A DNA stretch of 64,000 nucleotides from Saccharospirillum sp035704555 (GCA_035704555.1 DASSWT010000058.1:1-64000); one strand, 5' to 3'. Positions 1 to 7,077 are shown, counted from the stretch's first letter. The notes: generated by a model from the letters alone, not told the origin. Translations and numbers: made by a program.

Positions 1-2
1 AA

Positions 3-79
3 TGGCGGAACGGACGAGACTCGAACTCGCGACCCCCGGCGTGACAGGCCGGTATTCTAACCAACTGAACTACCGCTCC
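3..79 (-). tRNA. tRNA-Asp (GTC)
   Basis: Read on the minus strand this is a complete 77-nt cloverleaf starting GGAGCGGTAGTTCAG, with anticodon GTC in the loop CTGTCAC, a TTCGAGTC T-loop and an encoded CCA end. It is the last gene seen in a tRNA-Val/tRNA-Asp array and lies 7 nt after a tRNA-Val. The T arm differs slightly from the copy at 473-549 (CTCGCGAG against CCCGCGGG type pairing), so the copies are not identical. Confidence 0.97.
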
Positions 80-86
80 ACGGTAT

Positions 87-162
87 TGGTGGGTGTGAAC
101 GGGATCGAACCGCTGACCCTCGCCTTGTAAGGGCGATGCTCTCCCAGCTGAGCTACACACCC
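87..162 (-). tRNA. tRNA-Val (TAC)
   Basis: On the minus strand this is a 76-nt tRNA starting GGGTGTGTAGCTCAG, with anticodon TAC in the loop CTTACAA and an encoded CCA end. It is followed 7 nt later by tRNA-Asp, so the Val-Asp pair is one processing unit. The same pair occurs again at 473-631, with the same upstream leader sequence, which shows a segmental duplication. Confidence 0.97.
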
Positions 163-172
163 AGATAAAACT

Positions 173-192
173 GGATACAATGCCTCCCGGCC
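173..192 (-). repeat. tRNA-Val leader repeat, copy 1
   Basis: A short block (GGATACAATGCCTCCCGGCC on the plus strand) lies directly upstream of tRNA-Val in the transcribed direction. It recurs at 642-661 and, without its first base, at 745-763. It marks the start of the duplicated unit leader plus tRNA-Val plus tRNA-Asp. It may be a precursor processing sequence or simply hitchhike on the duplication. Confidence 0.8.
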
Positions 193-233
193 TTATTCGC
201 TTTCTAGTAATTCTACTTCCCAAGACGGGAAAA

Positions 234-310
234 TGGCGGAACGGACGAGACTCGAACTCGCGACCCCCGGCGTGACAGGCCGGTATTCTAACCAACTGAA
301 CTACCGCTCC
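234..310 (-). tRNA. tRNA-Asp (GTC)
   Basis: A complete 77-nt tRNA-Asp on the minus strand, with the same body, anticodon GTC and CCA end as the copy at 3-79. It is a single gene with no tRNA-Val directly before it. A decayed Asp fragment lies upstream at 379-396. It probably arose by duplication within the array. Confidence 0.97.
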
Positions 311-378
311 ACACTCAGTTTTAAGTCCTGCGACCTGTACCTTTCTATTTAACCTTTTTCACTTCTTGTTAAAAGAAG

Positions 379-396
379 TGGCGGAACGGACGGGAC
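379..396 (-). pseudogene. tRNA-Asp remnant (3' end only)
   Basis: Eighteen bases match the CCA end, acceptor stem and start of the T arm of tRNA-Asp exactly, and the match extends five bases into the flank of the intact copy at 473 (374-378 equals 468-472). After position 396 the sequence departs and no anticodon arm or 5' half can be folded. I read it as a truncated tRNA gene left by unequal recombination or deletion in the array. Confidence 0.7.
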
Positions 397-472
397 CCGA
401 TCGGACTGGCGCTCCAGAACGCGACCAAGGTCTTACCTTTCCTTCTACCTTTTCACCTCTTACTAGAAGAAG

Positions 473-549
473 TGGCGGAACGGACGGGACTCGAACCCGC
501 GACCCCCGGCGTGACAGGCCGGTATTCTAACCAACTGAACTACCGCTCC
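473..549 (-). tRNA. tRNA-Asp (GTC)
   Basis: A complete 77-nt tRNA-Asp on the minus strand, anticodon GTC, CCA encoded. It follows tRNA-Val (556-631) with a 6-nt spacer. Its T arm reads CCCGCGGGTTCGAACCCG-like, a variant of the arm in the copies at 3 and 234. It is probably the functional parent or sister copy. Confidence 0.97.
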
Positions 550-555
550 ACGGTA

Positions 556-631
556 TGGTGGGTGTGAACGGGATCGAACCGCTGACCCTCGCCTTGTAAG
601 GGCGATGCTCTCCCAGCTGAGCTACACACCC
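556..631 (-). tRNA. tRNA-Val (TAC)
   Basis: A complete 76-nt tRNA-Val on the minus strand with anticodon TAC and CCA encoded, apparently identical to the copy at 87-162. It is the first intact tRNA after the array promoter at 804-831 and is paired with tRNA-Asp 473-549. Confidence 0.97.
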
Positions 632-641
632 ACACCAATTT

Positions 642-661
642 GGATACAATGCCTCCCGGCC
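642..661 (-). repeat. tRNA-Val leader repeat, copy 2
   Basis: The second copy of the block described at 173-192, again just upstream of an intact tRNA-Val. Confidence 0.8.
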
Positions 662-722
662 AAAACATCTGGTTGATGAGTCCAAGGCACTTCGTGCCCC
701 AGCTGCACCCTGCGGGCATAAA

Positions 723-734
723 AGCTACACACCC
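723..734 (-). pseudogene. tRNA-Val remnant (5' end only)
   Basis: Twelve bases equal the 5' end of tRNA-Val (GGGTGTGTAGCT on the minus strand) and are preceded by the third copy of the leader repeat (745-763). The rest of the tRNA is missing and is replaced by about 60 bp (662-722) that includes a small hairpin GGCAC-TTC-GTGCC. This is the stump of a third Val unit and lies nearest the promoter. Confidence 0.65.
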
Positions 735-744
735 ACACCAAACA

Positions 745-763
745 GATACAATGCCTCCCGGCC
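745..763 (-). repeat. tRNA-Val leader repeat, copy 3
   Basis: The third copy of the 19-20 bp leader block, attached to the truncated tRNA-Val at 723-734. It shows that the array once held at least three Val units. Confidence 0.75.
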
Positions 764-803
764 CCTCCCAAAGACCACTATGTGATCCTCGAAAGTGGAG
801 CGC

Positions 804-831
804 ATTTTAGCGATTTTCCCAATTAAGTCAA
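804..831 (-). promoter_or_regulatory. tRNA array promoter (sigma-70 type)
   Basis: On the minus strand TTGACT (826-831) and TAAAAT (804-809) are separated by 16 bp. They are followed by a GC-rich discriminator (GCGCTCC), the pattern expected of a stringently controlled stable-RNA promoter. It sits between the stop codon of dctM (846) and the tRNA array, so the tRNAs have their own start. Confidence 0.75.
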
Positions 832-845
832 ACGTTTAGCGCAGA

Positions 846-2123
846 TTATTTTACCAGAAACAGGACCATATCAGGCCAGTAGGTGATCAGCAGCACGACG
901 CCCATCAGTACCAGCATCATCGGCAAGGTCGCCACATAGAGCTCAGTAATGGAGCGCTTGAAGCGGTAACTGGCGATGAAAAGGTTCATACCCACAGGGG
1001 GCGTGAAGTACCCGATCTGCATGTTAGCGACAAAGATAATACCTAAATGGATAGGGTCAATACCGTATTCCAGCGCAACTGGCAGAATCAGCGGTACGAT
1101 GATGATCAGGGCGGCAAAAATATCCAGAACCGCGCCCAGCGCTAGCAAACCAACGTTCAAACACAGCAGAAACACCCAGCGACTGTCGATATGGGTACTG
1201 ACCCATTCAAACACCTGAGCTGGCACTTGCAGATCAATCAACAGGTTGGTGAAGGCCAGAGCGACGCCCAGAATCAACAGAATCCCACCGACCATTTTCA
1301 TCGATTCAGCCGCCACAGCAGGCAGGCGCCGCAACGGAATTTCACGATATATCGCCACTTCAATGATCAGCACATAGAGTGCCGTAATGGCCGCTATGTC
1401 GGACACCACCAACCAGCCACTGAACATGCCACCGATGACGATGGCTGGAATGCCCAGTTCCCATTTCGACTCCCATACCGCACTGCCCAGCTCCTTCAGG
1501 CTAAAAGGAGTCAGTGGCACCGGCTGATGACGCTGCTGCCACAGGCCAAGCAACCAGAGCGATACGATCATGATAACGGCGGGAATGAACCCGGCCAGAA
1601 ACAGGGATTGAATGTCGACACCTTGCACATCCATTTGCTGGGCCACGATGCCATATAAAATCAACGGAATGGCTGGCGGCAATAACAGGCCCAGACTGCC
1701 TGAGGTGGTAATCAGCCCCAGCGCGAAACGCTCGGTGTAGCCAGCCTGAGTCAGTGCGGGTAACAGCAAGGCCCCCAGCGCCACAATGGTGACACCGGAG
1801 CCGCCGGTCAGCATGGTAAAAAAGGCGCAGGCCAGCAAGGCGATCAGAATCATGCCGCCAGGCAGCCACCCCAGCGCCGCCCGGGAGACCCGAACCAGCC
1901 GCTCTGCGGTGCGGGATTCACTGAGCAGGAAACCGGCAAAGGCGAACAGTGGCAGTGCCATCAGCAAGGTGTTTTCAGTCAGCCGGTACAGCTCGATGGG
2001 CAGCACCATCAGGTCGATGCCACTGACCCAGAACCCCCAGGCCGCAGCGGCCAGAATGATCACGAAGAGGGGCGCGCCCAGCGCGGCGATCAGGGCCAGT
2101 AAAGCAGAGAAAAGCGCATTCAT
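846..2123 (-). CDS. TRAP transporter large permease, DctM type
   Basis: A 425-aa polytopic membrane protein with about 11-12 hydrophobic segments. This is the DctM subunit, which forms the transport path of a tripartite ATP-independent periplasmic transporter, driven by Na+ or H+ gradients. Family signatures include the glycine-rich stretch GGSGVTIVALGALLLPAL near residues 106-123 and FTPPVGMNLF near residue 375. It overlaps dctQ by 4 bp (ATGA), which indicates translational coupling, and is the last gene of the cluster that starts at 6991. No terminator hairpin is seen between its stop and the tRNA promoter. The substrate cannot be read from this subunit. Confidence 0.95.
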   Translation of the reverse strand: MNALFSALLALIAALGAPLFVIILAAAAWGFWVSGIDLMVLPIELYRLTENTLLMALPLFAFAGFLLSESRTAERLVRVSRAALGWLPGGMILIALLACAFFTMLTGGSGVTIVALGALLLPALTQAGYTERFALGLITTSGSLGLLLPPAIPLILYGIVAQQMDVQGVDIQSLFLAGFIPAVIMIVSLWLLGLWQQRHQPVPLTPFSLKELGSAVWESKWELGIPAIVIGGMFSGWLVVSDIAAITALYVLIIEVAIYREIPLRRLPAVAAESMKMVGGILLILGVALAFTNLLIDLQVPAQVFEWVSTHIDSRWVFLLCLNVGLLALGAVLDIFAALIIIVPLILPVALEYGIDPIHLGIIFVANMQIGYFTPPVGMNLFIASYRFKRSITELYVATLPMMLVLMGVVLLITYWPDMVLFLVK

Positions 2124-2602
2124 AGGGCGGGTTTCACCGGAGGTTTAACAGTATTCAGGCCAAAGCGGAAACACATCCAGGCGAAGCCCAGCGGCATGAT
2201 GAGTTCAAACGGCCAGACCGGCAGCCCCGAAAAGGCGGTACCGCCATATTGCCATTCATCCAGCACAAACCGGGTCGAATGCCACGCCATCAGGCCGGTC
2301 ACAAGGGCTGCAAACCCCTGAGCCAGCGCGCTTACCAGGCGCGCGAGGCGAGGCTTCAGGTAATGGCCCAGGGCGTCGATCGCTATATGCTCACCGGTTC
2401 GGGTGGCGACCATGGCACCCAGCACAGCCAGCCAGAGCACCAGCAAGCGGGTAAAGGGATCGATCCAGTACCAGCTGGTATCCACCAGGTTACGCAGGCC
2501 AATTTGCAGAACACTCAGGCTGATCATCGTCAGCAAAATGGTAGCCAGCAGCGCACGCTCAGCGGTGGCCATCCAGCGGTCCAGCAGTCGCCAGAACGTC
2601 AC
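2120..2602 (-). CDS. TRAP transporter small permease, DctQ type
   Basis: A 160-aa protein with four predicted membrane helices (about residues 15-35, 50-65, 88-108 and 128-148). It matches the DctQ family, which supports DctM as a helper in the inner membrane. The ...RTGEHIAIDAL... segment near residues 67-77 is typical, since DctQ proteins often carry EHI between helices 2 and 3. It overlaps dctM and the binding-protein gene by 4 bp each, so the three are co-translated. Confidence 0.93.
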   Translation of the reverse strand: MTFWRLLDRWMATAERALLATILLTMISLSVLQIGLRNLVDTSWYWIDPFTRLLVLWLAVLGAMVATRTGEHIAIDALGHYLKPRLARLVSALAQGFAALVTGLMAWHSTRFVLDEWQYGGTAFSGLPVWPFELIMPLGFAWMCFRFGLNTVKPPVKPAL

Positions 2603-3597
2603 AGGGCAGACCGGTGCCGGGTCAGAATGTCATCCACTTTGCCGTAGATGTCGGCCGAGAACTGATCCCGCTCTATCAATAGGCGGGTGGCCGCTTCGGA
2701 TTCGGCTTCAAGGGCAGCCCGGTCTGCCGCTCCGGGTTCGATAATATCGATGCCCAGAGTGTCCAGCGCGGCGAAGGAACGCAGGTTATCCTGACGTGTC
2801 TGAGCGTCGATGGTGGCACTGGCCTTGCGAAATTCAGCCTCGACGATCGCCTGATCGGCGTCCGAGAGCCGGCTGAAAGCACGCTCCGACAGCGCCAGAA
2901 CGCCATAGGTGTACATGAACGGCGCGTCCGTCAGGTAGTCTACGCGGCTGTACCATTGCAGTGTGATAGCGCCAACGGGCGGCGCAACGATGGCATCAAT
3001 GGCACCGGTTTGCAGTGCTGTCAGCACATCACCGATGTTCAGCACGATCGGGTTAATGCCAAAGGCCCGGGCAATCTGCTCGGAGAAGGGGTCGTTGGCG
3101 GGCAACCAGAGCTTTTGATCCTTCAGGCTGTCCATTGAGGTGATCGGTTGCTGGCTCATCCCGTAAGCGAAGCCCGCCTCGATCAAGCCAAAGGTTTGCC
3201 AGCCGCCCTCGGCAAAGCCCTGCTCTATCTCTGCATCCAGCTGCTCGCGAACGGCGTCGACTTCTTCGTAATCGCGAAACAACAGAGGAGCGTTGAGCAC
3301 CTGAGAATCGCGATAGGCGCTGGCCAGTGCGCCACTTTGCACAAAAGCACCCTGCAGCTGACCGATGCGGATCTTGCGCTGAACGGCCTGGTCATCCCCC
3401 ATTACGCCACCGGGGTAATAGCGGATATCGACACGACCATCGGTTTGCGCCTTGATGGCCTGCCCGGCCCGGCGCAATTCATTCAGCACCGCATTGCCGT
3501 CCGGGTACTGGGTGGATATTTTCAGCTCTTCAGCCTGTACCATCGCCGCGGTGACGGCCAGAATGACGGCCAGGGTCATCATGCGAATCGGTGTCAT
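2599..3597 (-). CDS. TRAP periplasmic binding protein (DctP/TatP-like), Arg-less
   Basis: A 332-aa secreted solute-binding protein with a Sec signal peptide (cleavage near VQA-EEL, residues 20-25). The fold markers of the DctP family are present: YYPGGVMGDD near 60-69 and LKDQKLWLP near 158-166. In most DctP proteins that last motif carries an arginine (KxRxP) that salt-bridges the carboxylate of the ligand. Here the position is Trp164. I infer a non-carboxylate or hydrophobic ligand, as proposed for TatP of Treponema. The gene starts 27 bp after the TatT gene with a GAGG ribosome site and overlaps dctQ by 4 bp. Confidence 0.9.
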   Translation of the reverse strand: MTPIRMMTLAVILAVTAAMVQAEELKISTQYPDGNAVLNELRRAGQAIKAQTDGRVDIRYYPGGVMGDDQAVQRKIRIGQLQGAFVQSGALASAYRDSQVLNAPLLFRDYEEVDAVREQLDAEIEQGFAEGGWQTFGLIEAGFAYGMSQQPITSMDSLKDQKLWLPANDPFSEQIARAFGINPIVLNIGDVLTALQTGAIDAIVAPPVGAITLQWYSRVDYLTDAPFMYTYGVLALSERAFSRLSDADQAIVEAEFRKASATIDAQTRQDNLRSFAALDTLGIDIIEPGAADRAALEAESEAATRLLIERDQFSADIYGKVDDILTRHRSAL

Positions 3598-3624
3598 GGA
3601 GTCCTCACTGGGGTGTTCCCACCC

Positions 3625-4500
3625 CTAAAAATAATCATCGGCGCTGGCCAGCAGTTGCTCGGCCAGCTGCTGTGCATAGCGGTTTTGCAGAGTCAGACCT
3701 TCAACATAAGGGTCGCGGCTTAACGCATCCTGAAGCAGGCGGTCATGAAGCTCCCGGTCGAAGACCAGGCGCGCAAACTGGGAGGCATAATACACCTGAA
3801 TGATCAGGTTCTGGCCATCGGCTGCGTCCAGCGCCCGCTCATAGTAAGCCTGAGCGACGTCGGGCTTGCCACCCAGACTCGGCGGCAGGATGCTGTTCAT
3901 CACCCCAAGATACAACAACGCCGTTCCCCGTTCATATCCGGGTTCGATCGCCACGGTACGCTCCAGAACCGCCTGAGCCTGGCCCAGCTGGGCGATCGCC
4001 AGCCAGTCATCGCTGTTGTTTTGAATGTAGCTGGCCCAGGCGGTGCCCAGGGTGTAAAGGTAGGGTAAGTCATCCGGGTCATCCCATTGCATCAGGGCCG
4101 CTTCAATTTGATCCGGCTCTACTTCTTTGAGATCACAGGCGTCAGCATCGTAGGTGCAAAAGGCCGAGAAGGCATAGTCCAGCGCCTTGGCTGACATGGC
4201 GCGGCGGCGCTCAACCGCTTCGGGTTCAATAAAAACCCCGGCATAGGCACTGTTCAATGACGCTGCTGTCAGTTGCAATTGTTCATTGTTGGGATAGGTC
4301 TCCACCAGCGCATCAATCATCAGCAGGTAGCTGGGCAGCCCGTCTTCAACGGTTTGCAAATCATCACTGTTGAGAATGGCGCTGGAGAGATTGGCCGGAA
4401 GCTGACGGGTGGCGCACCCGCTCAGGAAGATACCCAGCATCAGTAACCAGGCTCCCTTAAAGACGAACGATTGGAGCCGGCTATCACATGAAACGTGCAT
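3625..4500 (-). CDS. TatT-family TRAP-associated lipoprotein
   Basis: A 291-aa protein with a lipoprotein signal peptide (lipobox LSGC, lipidated Cys29) and an all-helical, TPR-like body. It matches the TRAP T-component (TatT) family, whose Treponema member is a periplasmic trimer that docks the TatP binding protein. The place directly upstream of the TatP-like gene fits this. The N terminus overlaps the upstream gene by 17 bp, with an AGGGAG ribosome site inside that gene. C-terminal repeats such as QAYYERALDAADGQN and GQAQAVLERTVAIEPG are TPR-like. The membrane in which it is anchored cannot be read from the sequence. Confidence 0.88.
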   Translation of the reverse strand: MHVSCDSRLQSFVFKGAWLLMLGIFLSGCATRQLPANLSSAILNSDDLQTVEDGLPSYLLMIDALVETYPNNEQLQLTAASLNSAYAGVFIEPEAVERRRAMSAKALDYAFSAFCTYDADACDLKEVEPDQIEAALMQWDDPDDLPYLYTLGTAWASYIQNNSDDWLAIAQLGQAQAVLERTVAIEPGYERGTALLYLGVMNSILPPSLGGKPDVAQAYYERALDAADGQNLIIQVYYASQFARLVFDRELHDRLLQDALSRDPYVEGLTLQNRYAQQLAEQLLASADDYF

Positions 4501-5047
4501 CGGTACTACTCCCTGTTAGATGGTCCCTGGTAGATGGGAATGAATCGGGTGAATGATCAATCGGCTTAACTTTTTCGCGCTCCCGGTTGAGCGGGTACAA
4601 TACATAGTCAGACCAGAACGCATCCAGCGAGAACCGCTTCACAACCTGGCGGTTATAGTACTCCTTGCGGGCCTTTTGTTCGTCATACCCCTGGTAATTG
4701 AGAATCTGCAGGCAGGCCGGGCACACCTCCGGAGAACCTTCGAAAGCACGGGCACTGGTCCCCACCCGGTATTGGTCACGGCCTGGAAATTGATCGCAAT
4801 GCGCCAGGTGCAGGACATCACCGTCAACAATCGCCACCCGGGAATTCTTGTAACACAGGCAGTAATCGAGCAATCGACCGAGCGACGACCGGGGTAACAG
4901 CAACCCCTGACGGGCCAATACCGAGCGCTCTTCTCCGGTTAGGTGGCGGTTCGGATCAAAGAGTTCGAACTGCCCGAGCTGATCCGTTCCCATGCGTTCC
5001 CGCATTTGATTAAAGGGTTCAAACTCCAGGAAATTGGTTAACTCCAC
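4484..5047 (-). CDS. unrecognised Cys-rich protein in stator/TRAP operon
   Basis: A 187-aa protein with no signal peptide or membrane helix, so it is probably cytoplasmic. I do not recognise the family. It has a set of possible metal ligands: Cys63 and Cys65 (YCLCY), His80, His83 and Cys84 (HLAHC), and Cys109 and Cys112 (CPAC). This spacing suggests a zinc-ribbon-like site. The C terminus (residues 125-187) is charged, with several aromatic residues. It starts with GTG one base after the stop of the ZorB-like gene, preceded by AGGA, and overlaps the TatT gene by 17 bp. A role as partner or effector of the stator pair is inference from position only. Confidence 0.75.
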   Translation of the reverse strand: MELTNFLEFEPFNQMRERMGTDQLGQFELFDPNRHLTGEERSVLARQGLLLPRSSLGRLLDYCLCYKNSRVAIVDGDVLHLAHCDQFPGRDQYRVGTSARAFEGSPEVCPACLQILNYQGYDEQKARKEYYNRQVVKRFSLDAFWSDYVLYPLNREREKVKPIDHSPDSFPSTRDHLTGSSTDARFM

Positions 5048-5048
5048 G

Positions 5049-5750
5049 TTACAGGTCCTGCGCTTCTAGCATGGTCGCGATGCGACTTTCGGCATCGGTG
5101 CGCAATCGAAACTCGACACGGCGGGAACGCTCACTGTCTTCACTACCGGTGTTGTCCAGAATAGGTTTCGAGGAAGACAGCCCATTCGCCGTCATATGTT
5201 CTTTTAACCAGGCTCGCTGATTACTGACTTCGGGCAGATTAAGCACGTAGGCCAGGGTTGAACGGGTACGCGCCTGGCTCAACCCCATGTTCAGAATATA
5301 AGCTTCATCTTCCGTTTGCCCGAGCCAGCCACTGGAGGTATGGCCTTCAATTCGTACCTCGGCGATATCCTCGCGATAGGTGTCTGAAGTGATAATGCGC
5401 ATGTAACGCGGGAAAAACTCGGCGAGAATGGACTCAAAGGCCGGGCTCAGCTCACTCTCCCCGCGACCGAATATCAGTGACTCGCGGTTGAAACGAATGC
5501 TCAGGTCCGGATTGACTTCGGCACCCCAGCGCTCCAGATCCGGCTCAAACTCTTCCAGCAAATCCTGATACAGCTGAGTACGCAACCGGTCATAGAGCAC
5601 CGCGACTTCACTGATTTTGTTGCGCTCTATTTCAGCGTCGACCATAAACACGATGGCCACCAGCAGGAAGACCATCATCAGGCCCGCCATCAGATCGCTG
5701 ACAGAGACCCAGTGTTCTTCCTGTTCGATGTGCTCGGCATCGTCTCTCAT
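5049..5750 (-). CDS. ZorB-like (MotB/OmpA) stator subunit
   Basis: A 233-aa protein with one N-terminal membrane helix (about residues 18-37) and a C-terminal OmpA-like peptidoglycan-binding domain. Asp19 in VSVSDLMAGLM lies at the start of the helix, where MotB and ZorB carry the ion-translocating aspartate. OmpA-type motifs follow: EGHTSSG (135-141), SQARTRSTLAYVL (158-170) and SERSRRVEFRL (206-216). With the upstream ZorA-like gene (4-bp overlap) it should form an ion-driven complex anchored to the cell wall. It resembles ZorB of Zorya phage defence more than flagellar MotB. No flagellar or canonical Zorya effector gene is nearby. Confidence 0.85.
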   Translation of the reverse strand: MRDDAEHIEQEEHWVSVSDLMAGLMMVFLLVAIVFMVDAEIERNKISEVAVLYDRLRTQLYQDLLEEFEPDLERWGAEVNPDLSIRFNRESLIFGRGESELSPAFESILAEFFPRYMRIITSDTYREDIAEVRIEGHTSSGWLGQTEDEAYILNMGLSQARTRSTLAYVLNLPEVSNQRAWLKEHMTANGLSSSKPILDNTGSEDSERSRRVEFRLRTDAESRIATMLEAQDL

Positions 5751-6991
5751 TTCGATTGCTCGGCCAGCCGTATCAGGTCATGCAATTTGTCGGTTAACGG
5801 GGTGTAATCGTTGACGAATTTCTCCGACAGGGCCGTTAACTGGTAACCAAAGGATTTCATGGCGCGGTTCAGTTCATCTTCCAGCGCCTGGTCCATCTGC
5901 TTCATCTGTTTGTCGTTACGTTCCAGCAACTGGGTCAGTTGCGCCCCCATATGCTGCTGGGCGCGCTCGGTCCCTTCCATGAGCACATCGCTGACGTTTC
6001 TGACGGTATCGCGAATATCGGTGGCAGAACCCTCCAGCAGCGTTCGCATCTGCTGCCCCTGGGTTTCCACCAGCTGCTGCATGCCTTCTGTCAGTTGTAA
6101 TATCCGGGTCTCCAGCTGCGGTAACCCCTGCTGCGCATCAACCACCAGATTGGAGAAGGTCGACAGATATTCGCGCAGATTCTCGCTCTGGGTCTGTAGC
6201 GTCGACAACAGCGCCTCCATATCTTCTGCAACACTGGTGAAGGAGCGGGTTTGCTGGATCAGCCGTTCGAACGACTCCGCACCGAGTTTGGCGCTCTCGG
6301 CACTTTGCCGGTTACTCTCGACCAGTGCTTCTATGGATTCACGATGCTCTTTTTGCCAGGTAATCATTTGCCCGACGGCCTGGTTCAATTGCCGGAAATT
6401 CTCGCCATATTGCTCTTCAATGCGGGTATTGAACTCACGCATCACATGACCAATCGCCTGCTGCAAGGCTTGCTGATTGGCCTCAGTCATATCCGCCTGG
6501 TAGTTGCGAATGGTACTTTCCAGCTGTTTTTGCTGCGCCATCTGGGCATCATGCTGTTGTTTCAACAGAGAGCTGACCGGCTCTGCCTCTTCCGTTGCCA
6601 GGTGGTTGGAAATCCGCTCCAGGTGCCAGGCCAGGTCGTCCATCGTGGCGGTTTGCTTCGCTTCCCGGTGGGCACGCACGCGCATGCTGGCCACCGCATA
6701 ACGAAACTTGATAGTAAGGGCCCCCAGCAACCCGGCAATGGATGTCCAGAACGCTGTTTTAAGCCCTTCCAGCAGGGCCGGCACACTGGATTGAATCGCG
6801 GCGGTATCAAACTCTGCCAGGCCAAGCGCGACCCCGAGGAAGGTACCAAATATACCAATACTGGTAAGAATGCTGGGGGTGTAGTTGGCGGTATGGGCGG
6901 AATAGACCGGACCGTGGAAATACAACAGCAATACGCCAATCACACCGATGAACACCCAGGTCAGGGTCGAAAATGACGCAATAATTTCCAT
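5747..6991 (-). CDS. ZorA-like (MotA/TolQ/ExbB) stator subunit with long coiled coil
   Basis: A 414-aa protein with three N-terminal membrane helices (about residues 9-25, 41-58 and 78-95). The MotA/TolQ/ExbB core is SILTSIGIFGTFLGVALGLA followed by LLEGLKTAFWTSIAGLLGAL. Then comes about 300 residues of Gln/Glu-rich heptad sequence, predicted as a long cytoplasmic coiled coil. A long cytoplasmic tail is the hallmark of ZorA, whereas ExbB and TolQ lack one. It is the first gene of the seven-gene cluster and is preceded by a candidate promoter. Function (defence, transport energisation or other) is not known. Confidence 0.85.
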   Translation of the reverse strand: MEIIASFSTLTWVFIGVIGVLLLYFHGPVYSAHTANYTPSILTSIGIFGTFLGVALGLAEFDTAAIQSSVPALLEGLKTAFWTSIAGLLGALTIKFRYAVASMRVRAHREAKQTATMDDLAWHLERISNHLATEEAEPVSSLLKQQHDAQMAQQKQLESTIRNYQADMTEANQQALQQAIGHVMREFNTRIEEQYGENFRQLNQAVGQMITWQKEHRESIEALVESNRQSAESAKLGAESFERLIQQTRSFTSVAEDMEALLSTLQTQSENLREYLSTFSNLVVDAQQGLPQLETRILQLTEGMQQLVETQGQQMRTLLEGSATDIRDTVRNVSDVLMEGTERAQQHMGAQLTQLLERNDKQMKQMDQALEDELNRAMKSFGYQLTALSEKFVNDYTPLTDKLHDLIRLAEQSK

Positions 6992-7021
6992 GCCACACCT
7001 ATTCCAGAGAACGCGACAGGC

Positions 7022-7050
7022 AGTATGCCATTGGCCGGCGTTTGCCTCAA
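7022..7050 (-). promoter_or_regulatory. candidate promoter of the stator/TRAP operon
   Basis: On the minus strand TTGAGG (7045-7050) and CATACT (7022-7027) are 17 bp apart, 31 bp before the ZorA-like start codon. Each hexamer matches consensus in four of six positions. It lies between that gene and the terminator of oadB, and I saw no other good promoter within the seven genes. Confidence 0.5.
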
Positions 7051-7077
7051 AGGCTGATTGTCACTCACGCAACGCAT

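Noticed and set aside
662..722. A further tRNA gene between tRNA-Val and the leader repeat
   Set aside because: Only a short hairpin is present and no cloverleaf can be formed.
846..6991. A complete Zorya phage-defence system
   Set aside because: Only ZorA- and ZorB-like genes are present. I see no ZorC, ZorD helicase, ZorE nuclease or other typed Zorya effector, so it is reported as a stator of unknown function.
5049..6991. Flagellar motor genes motA/motB
   Set aside because: The ZorA-like tail, three helices instead of four, and lack of any flagellar or chemotaxis gene nearby argue against it.
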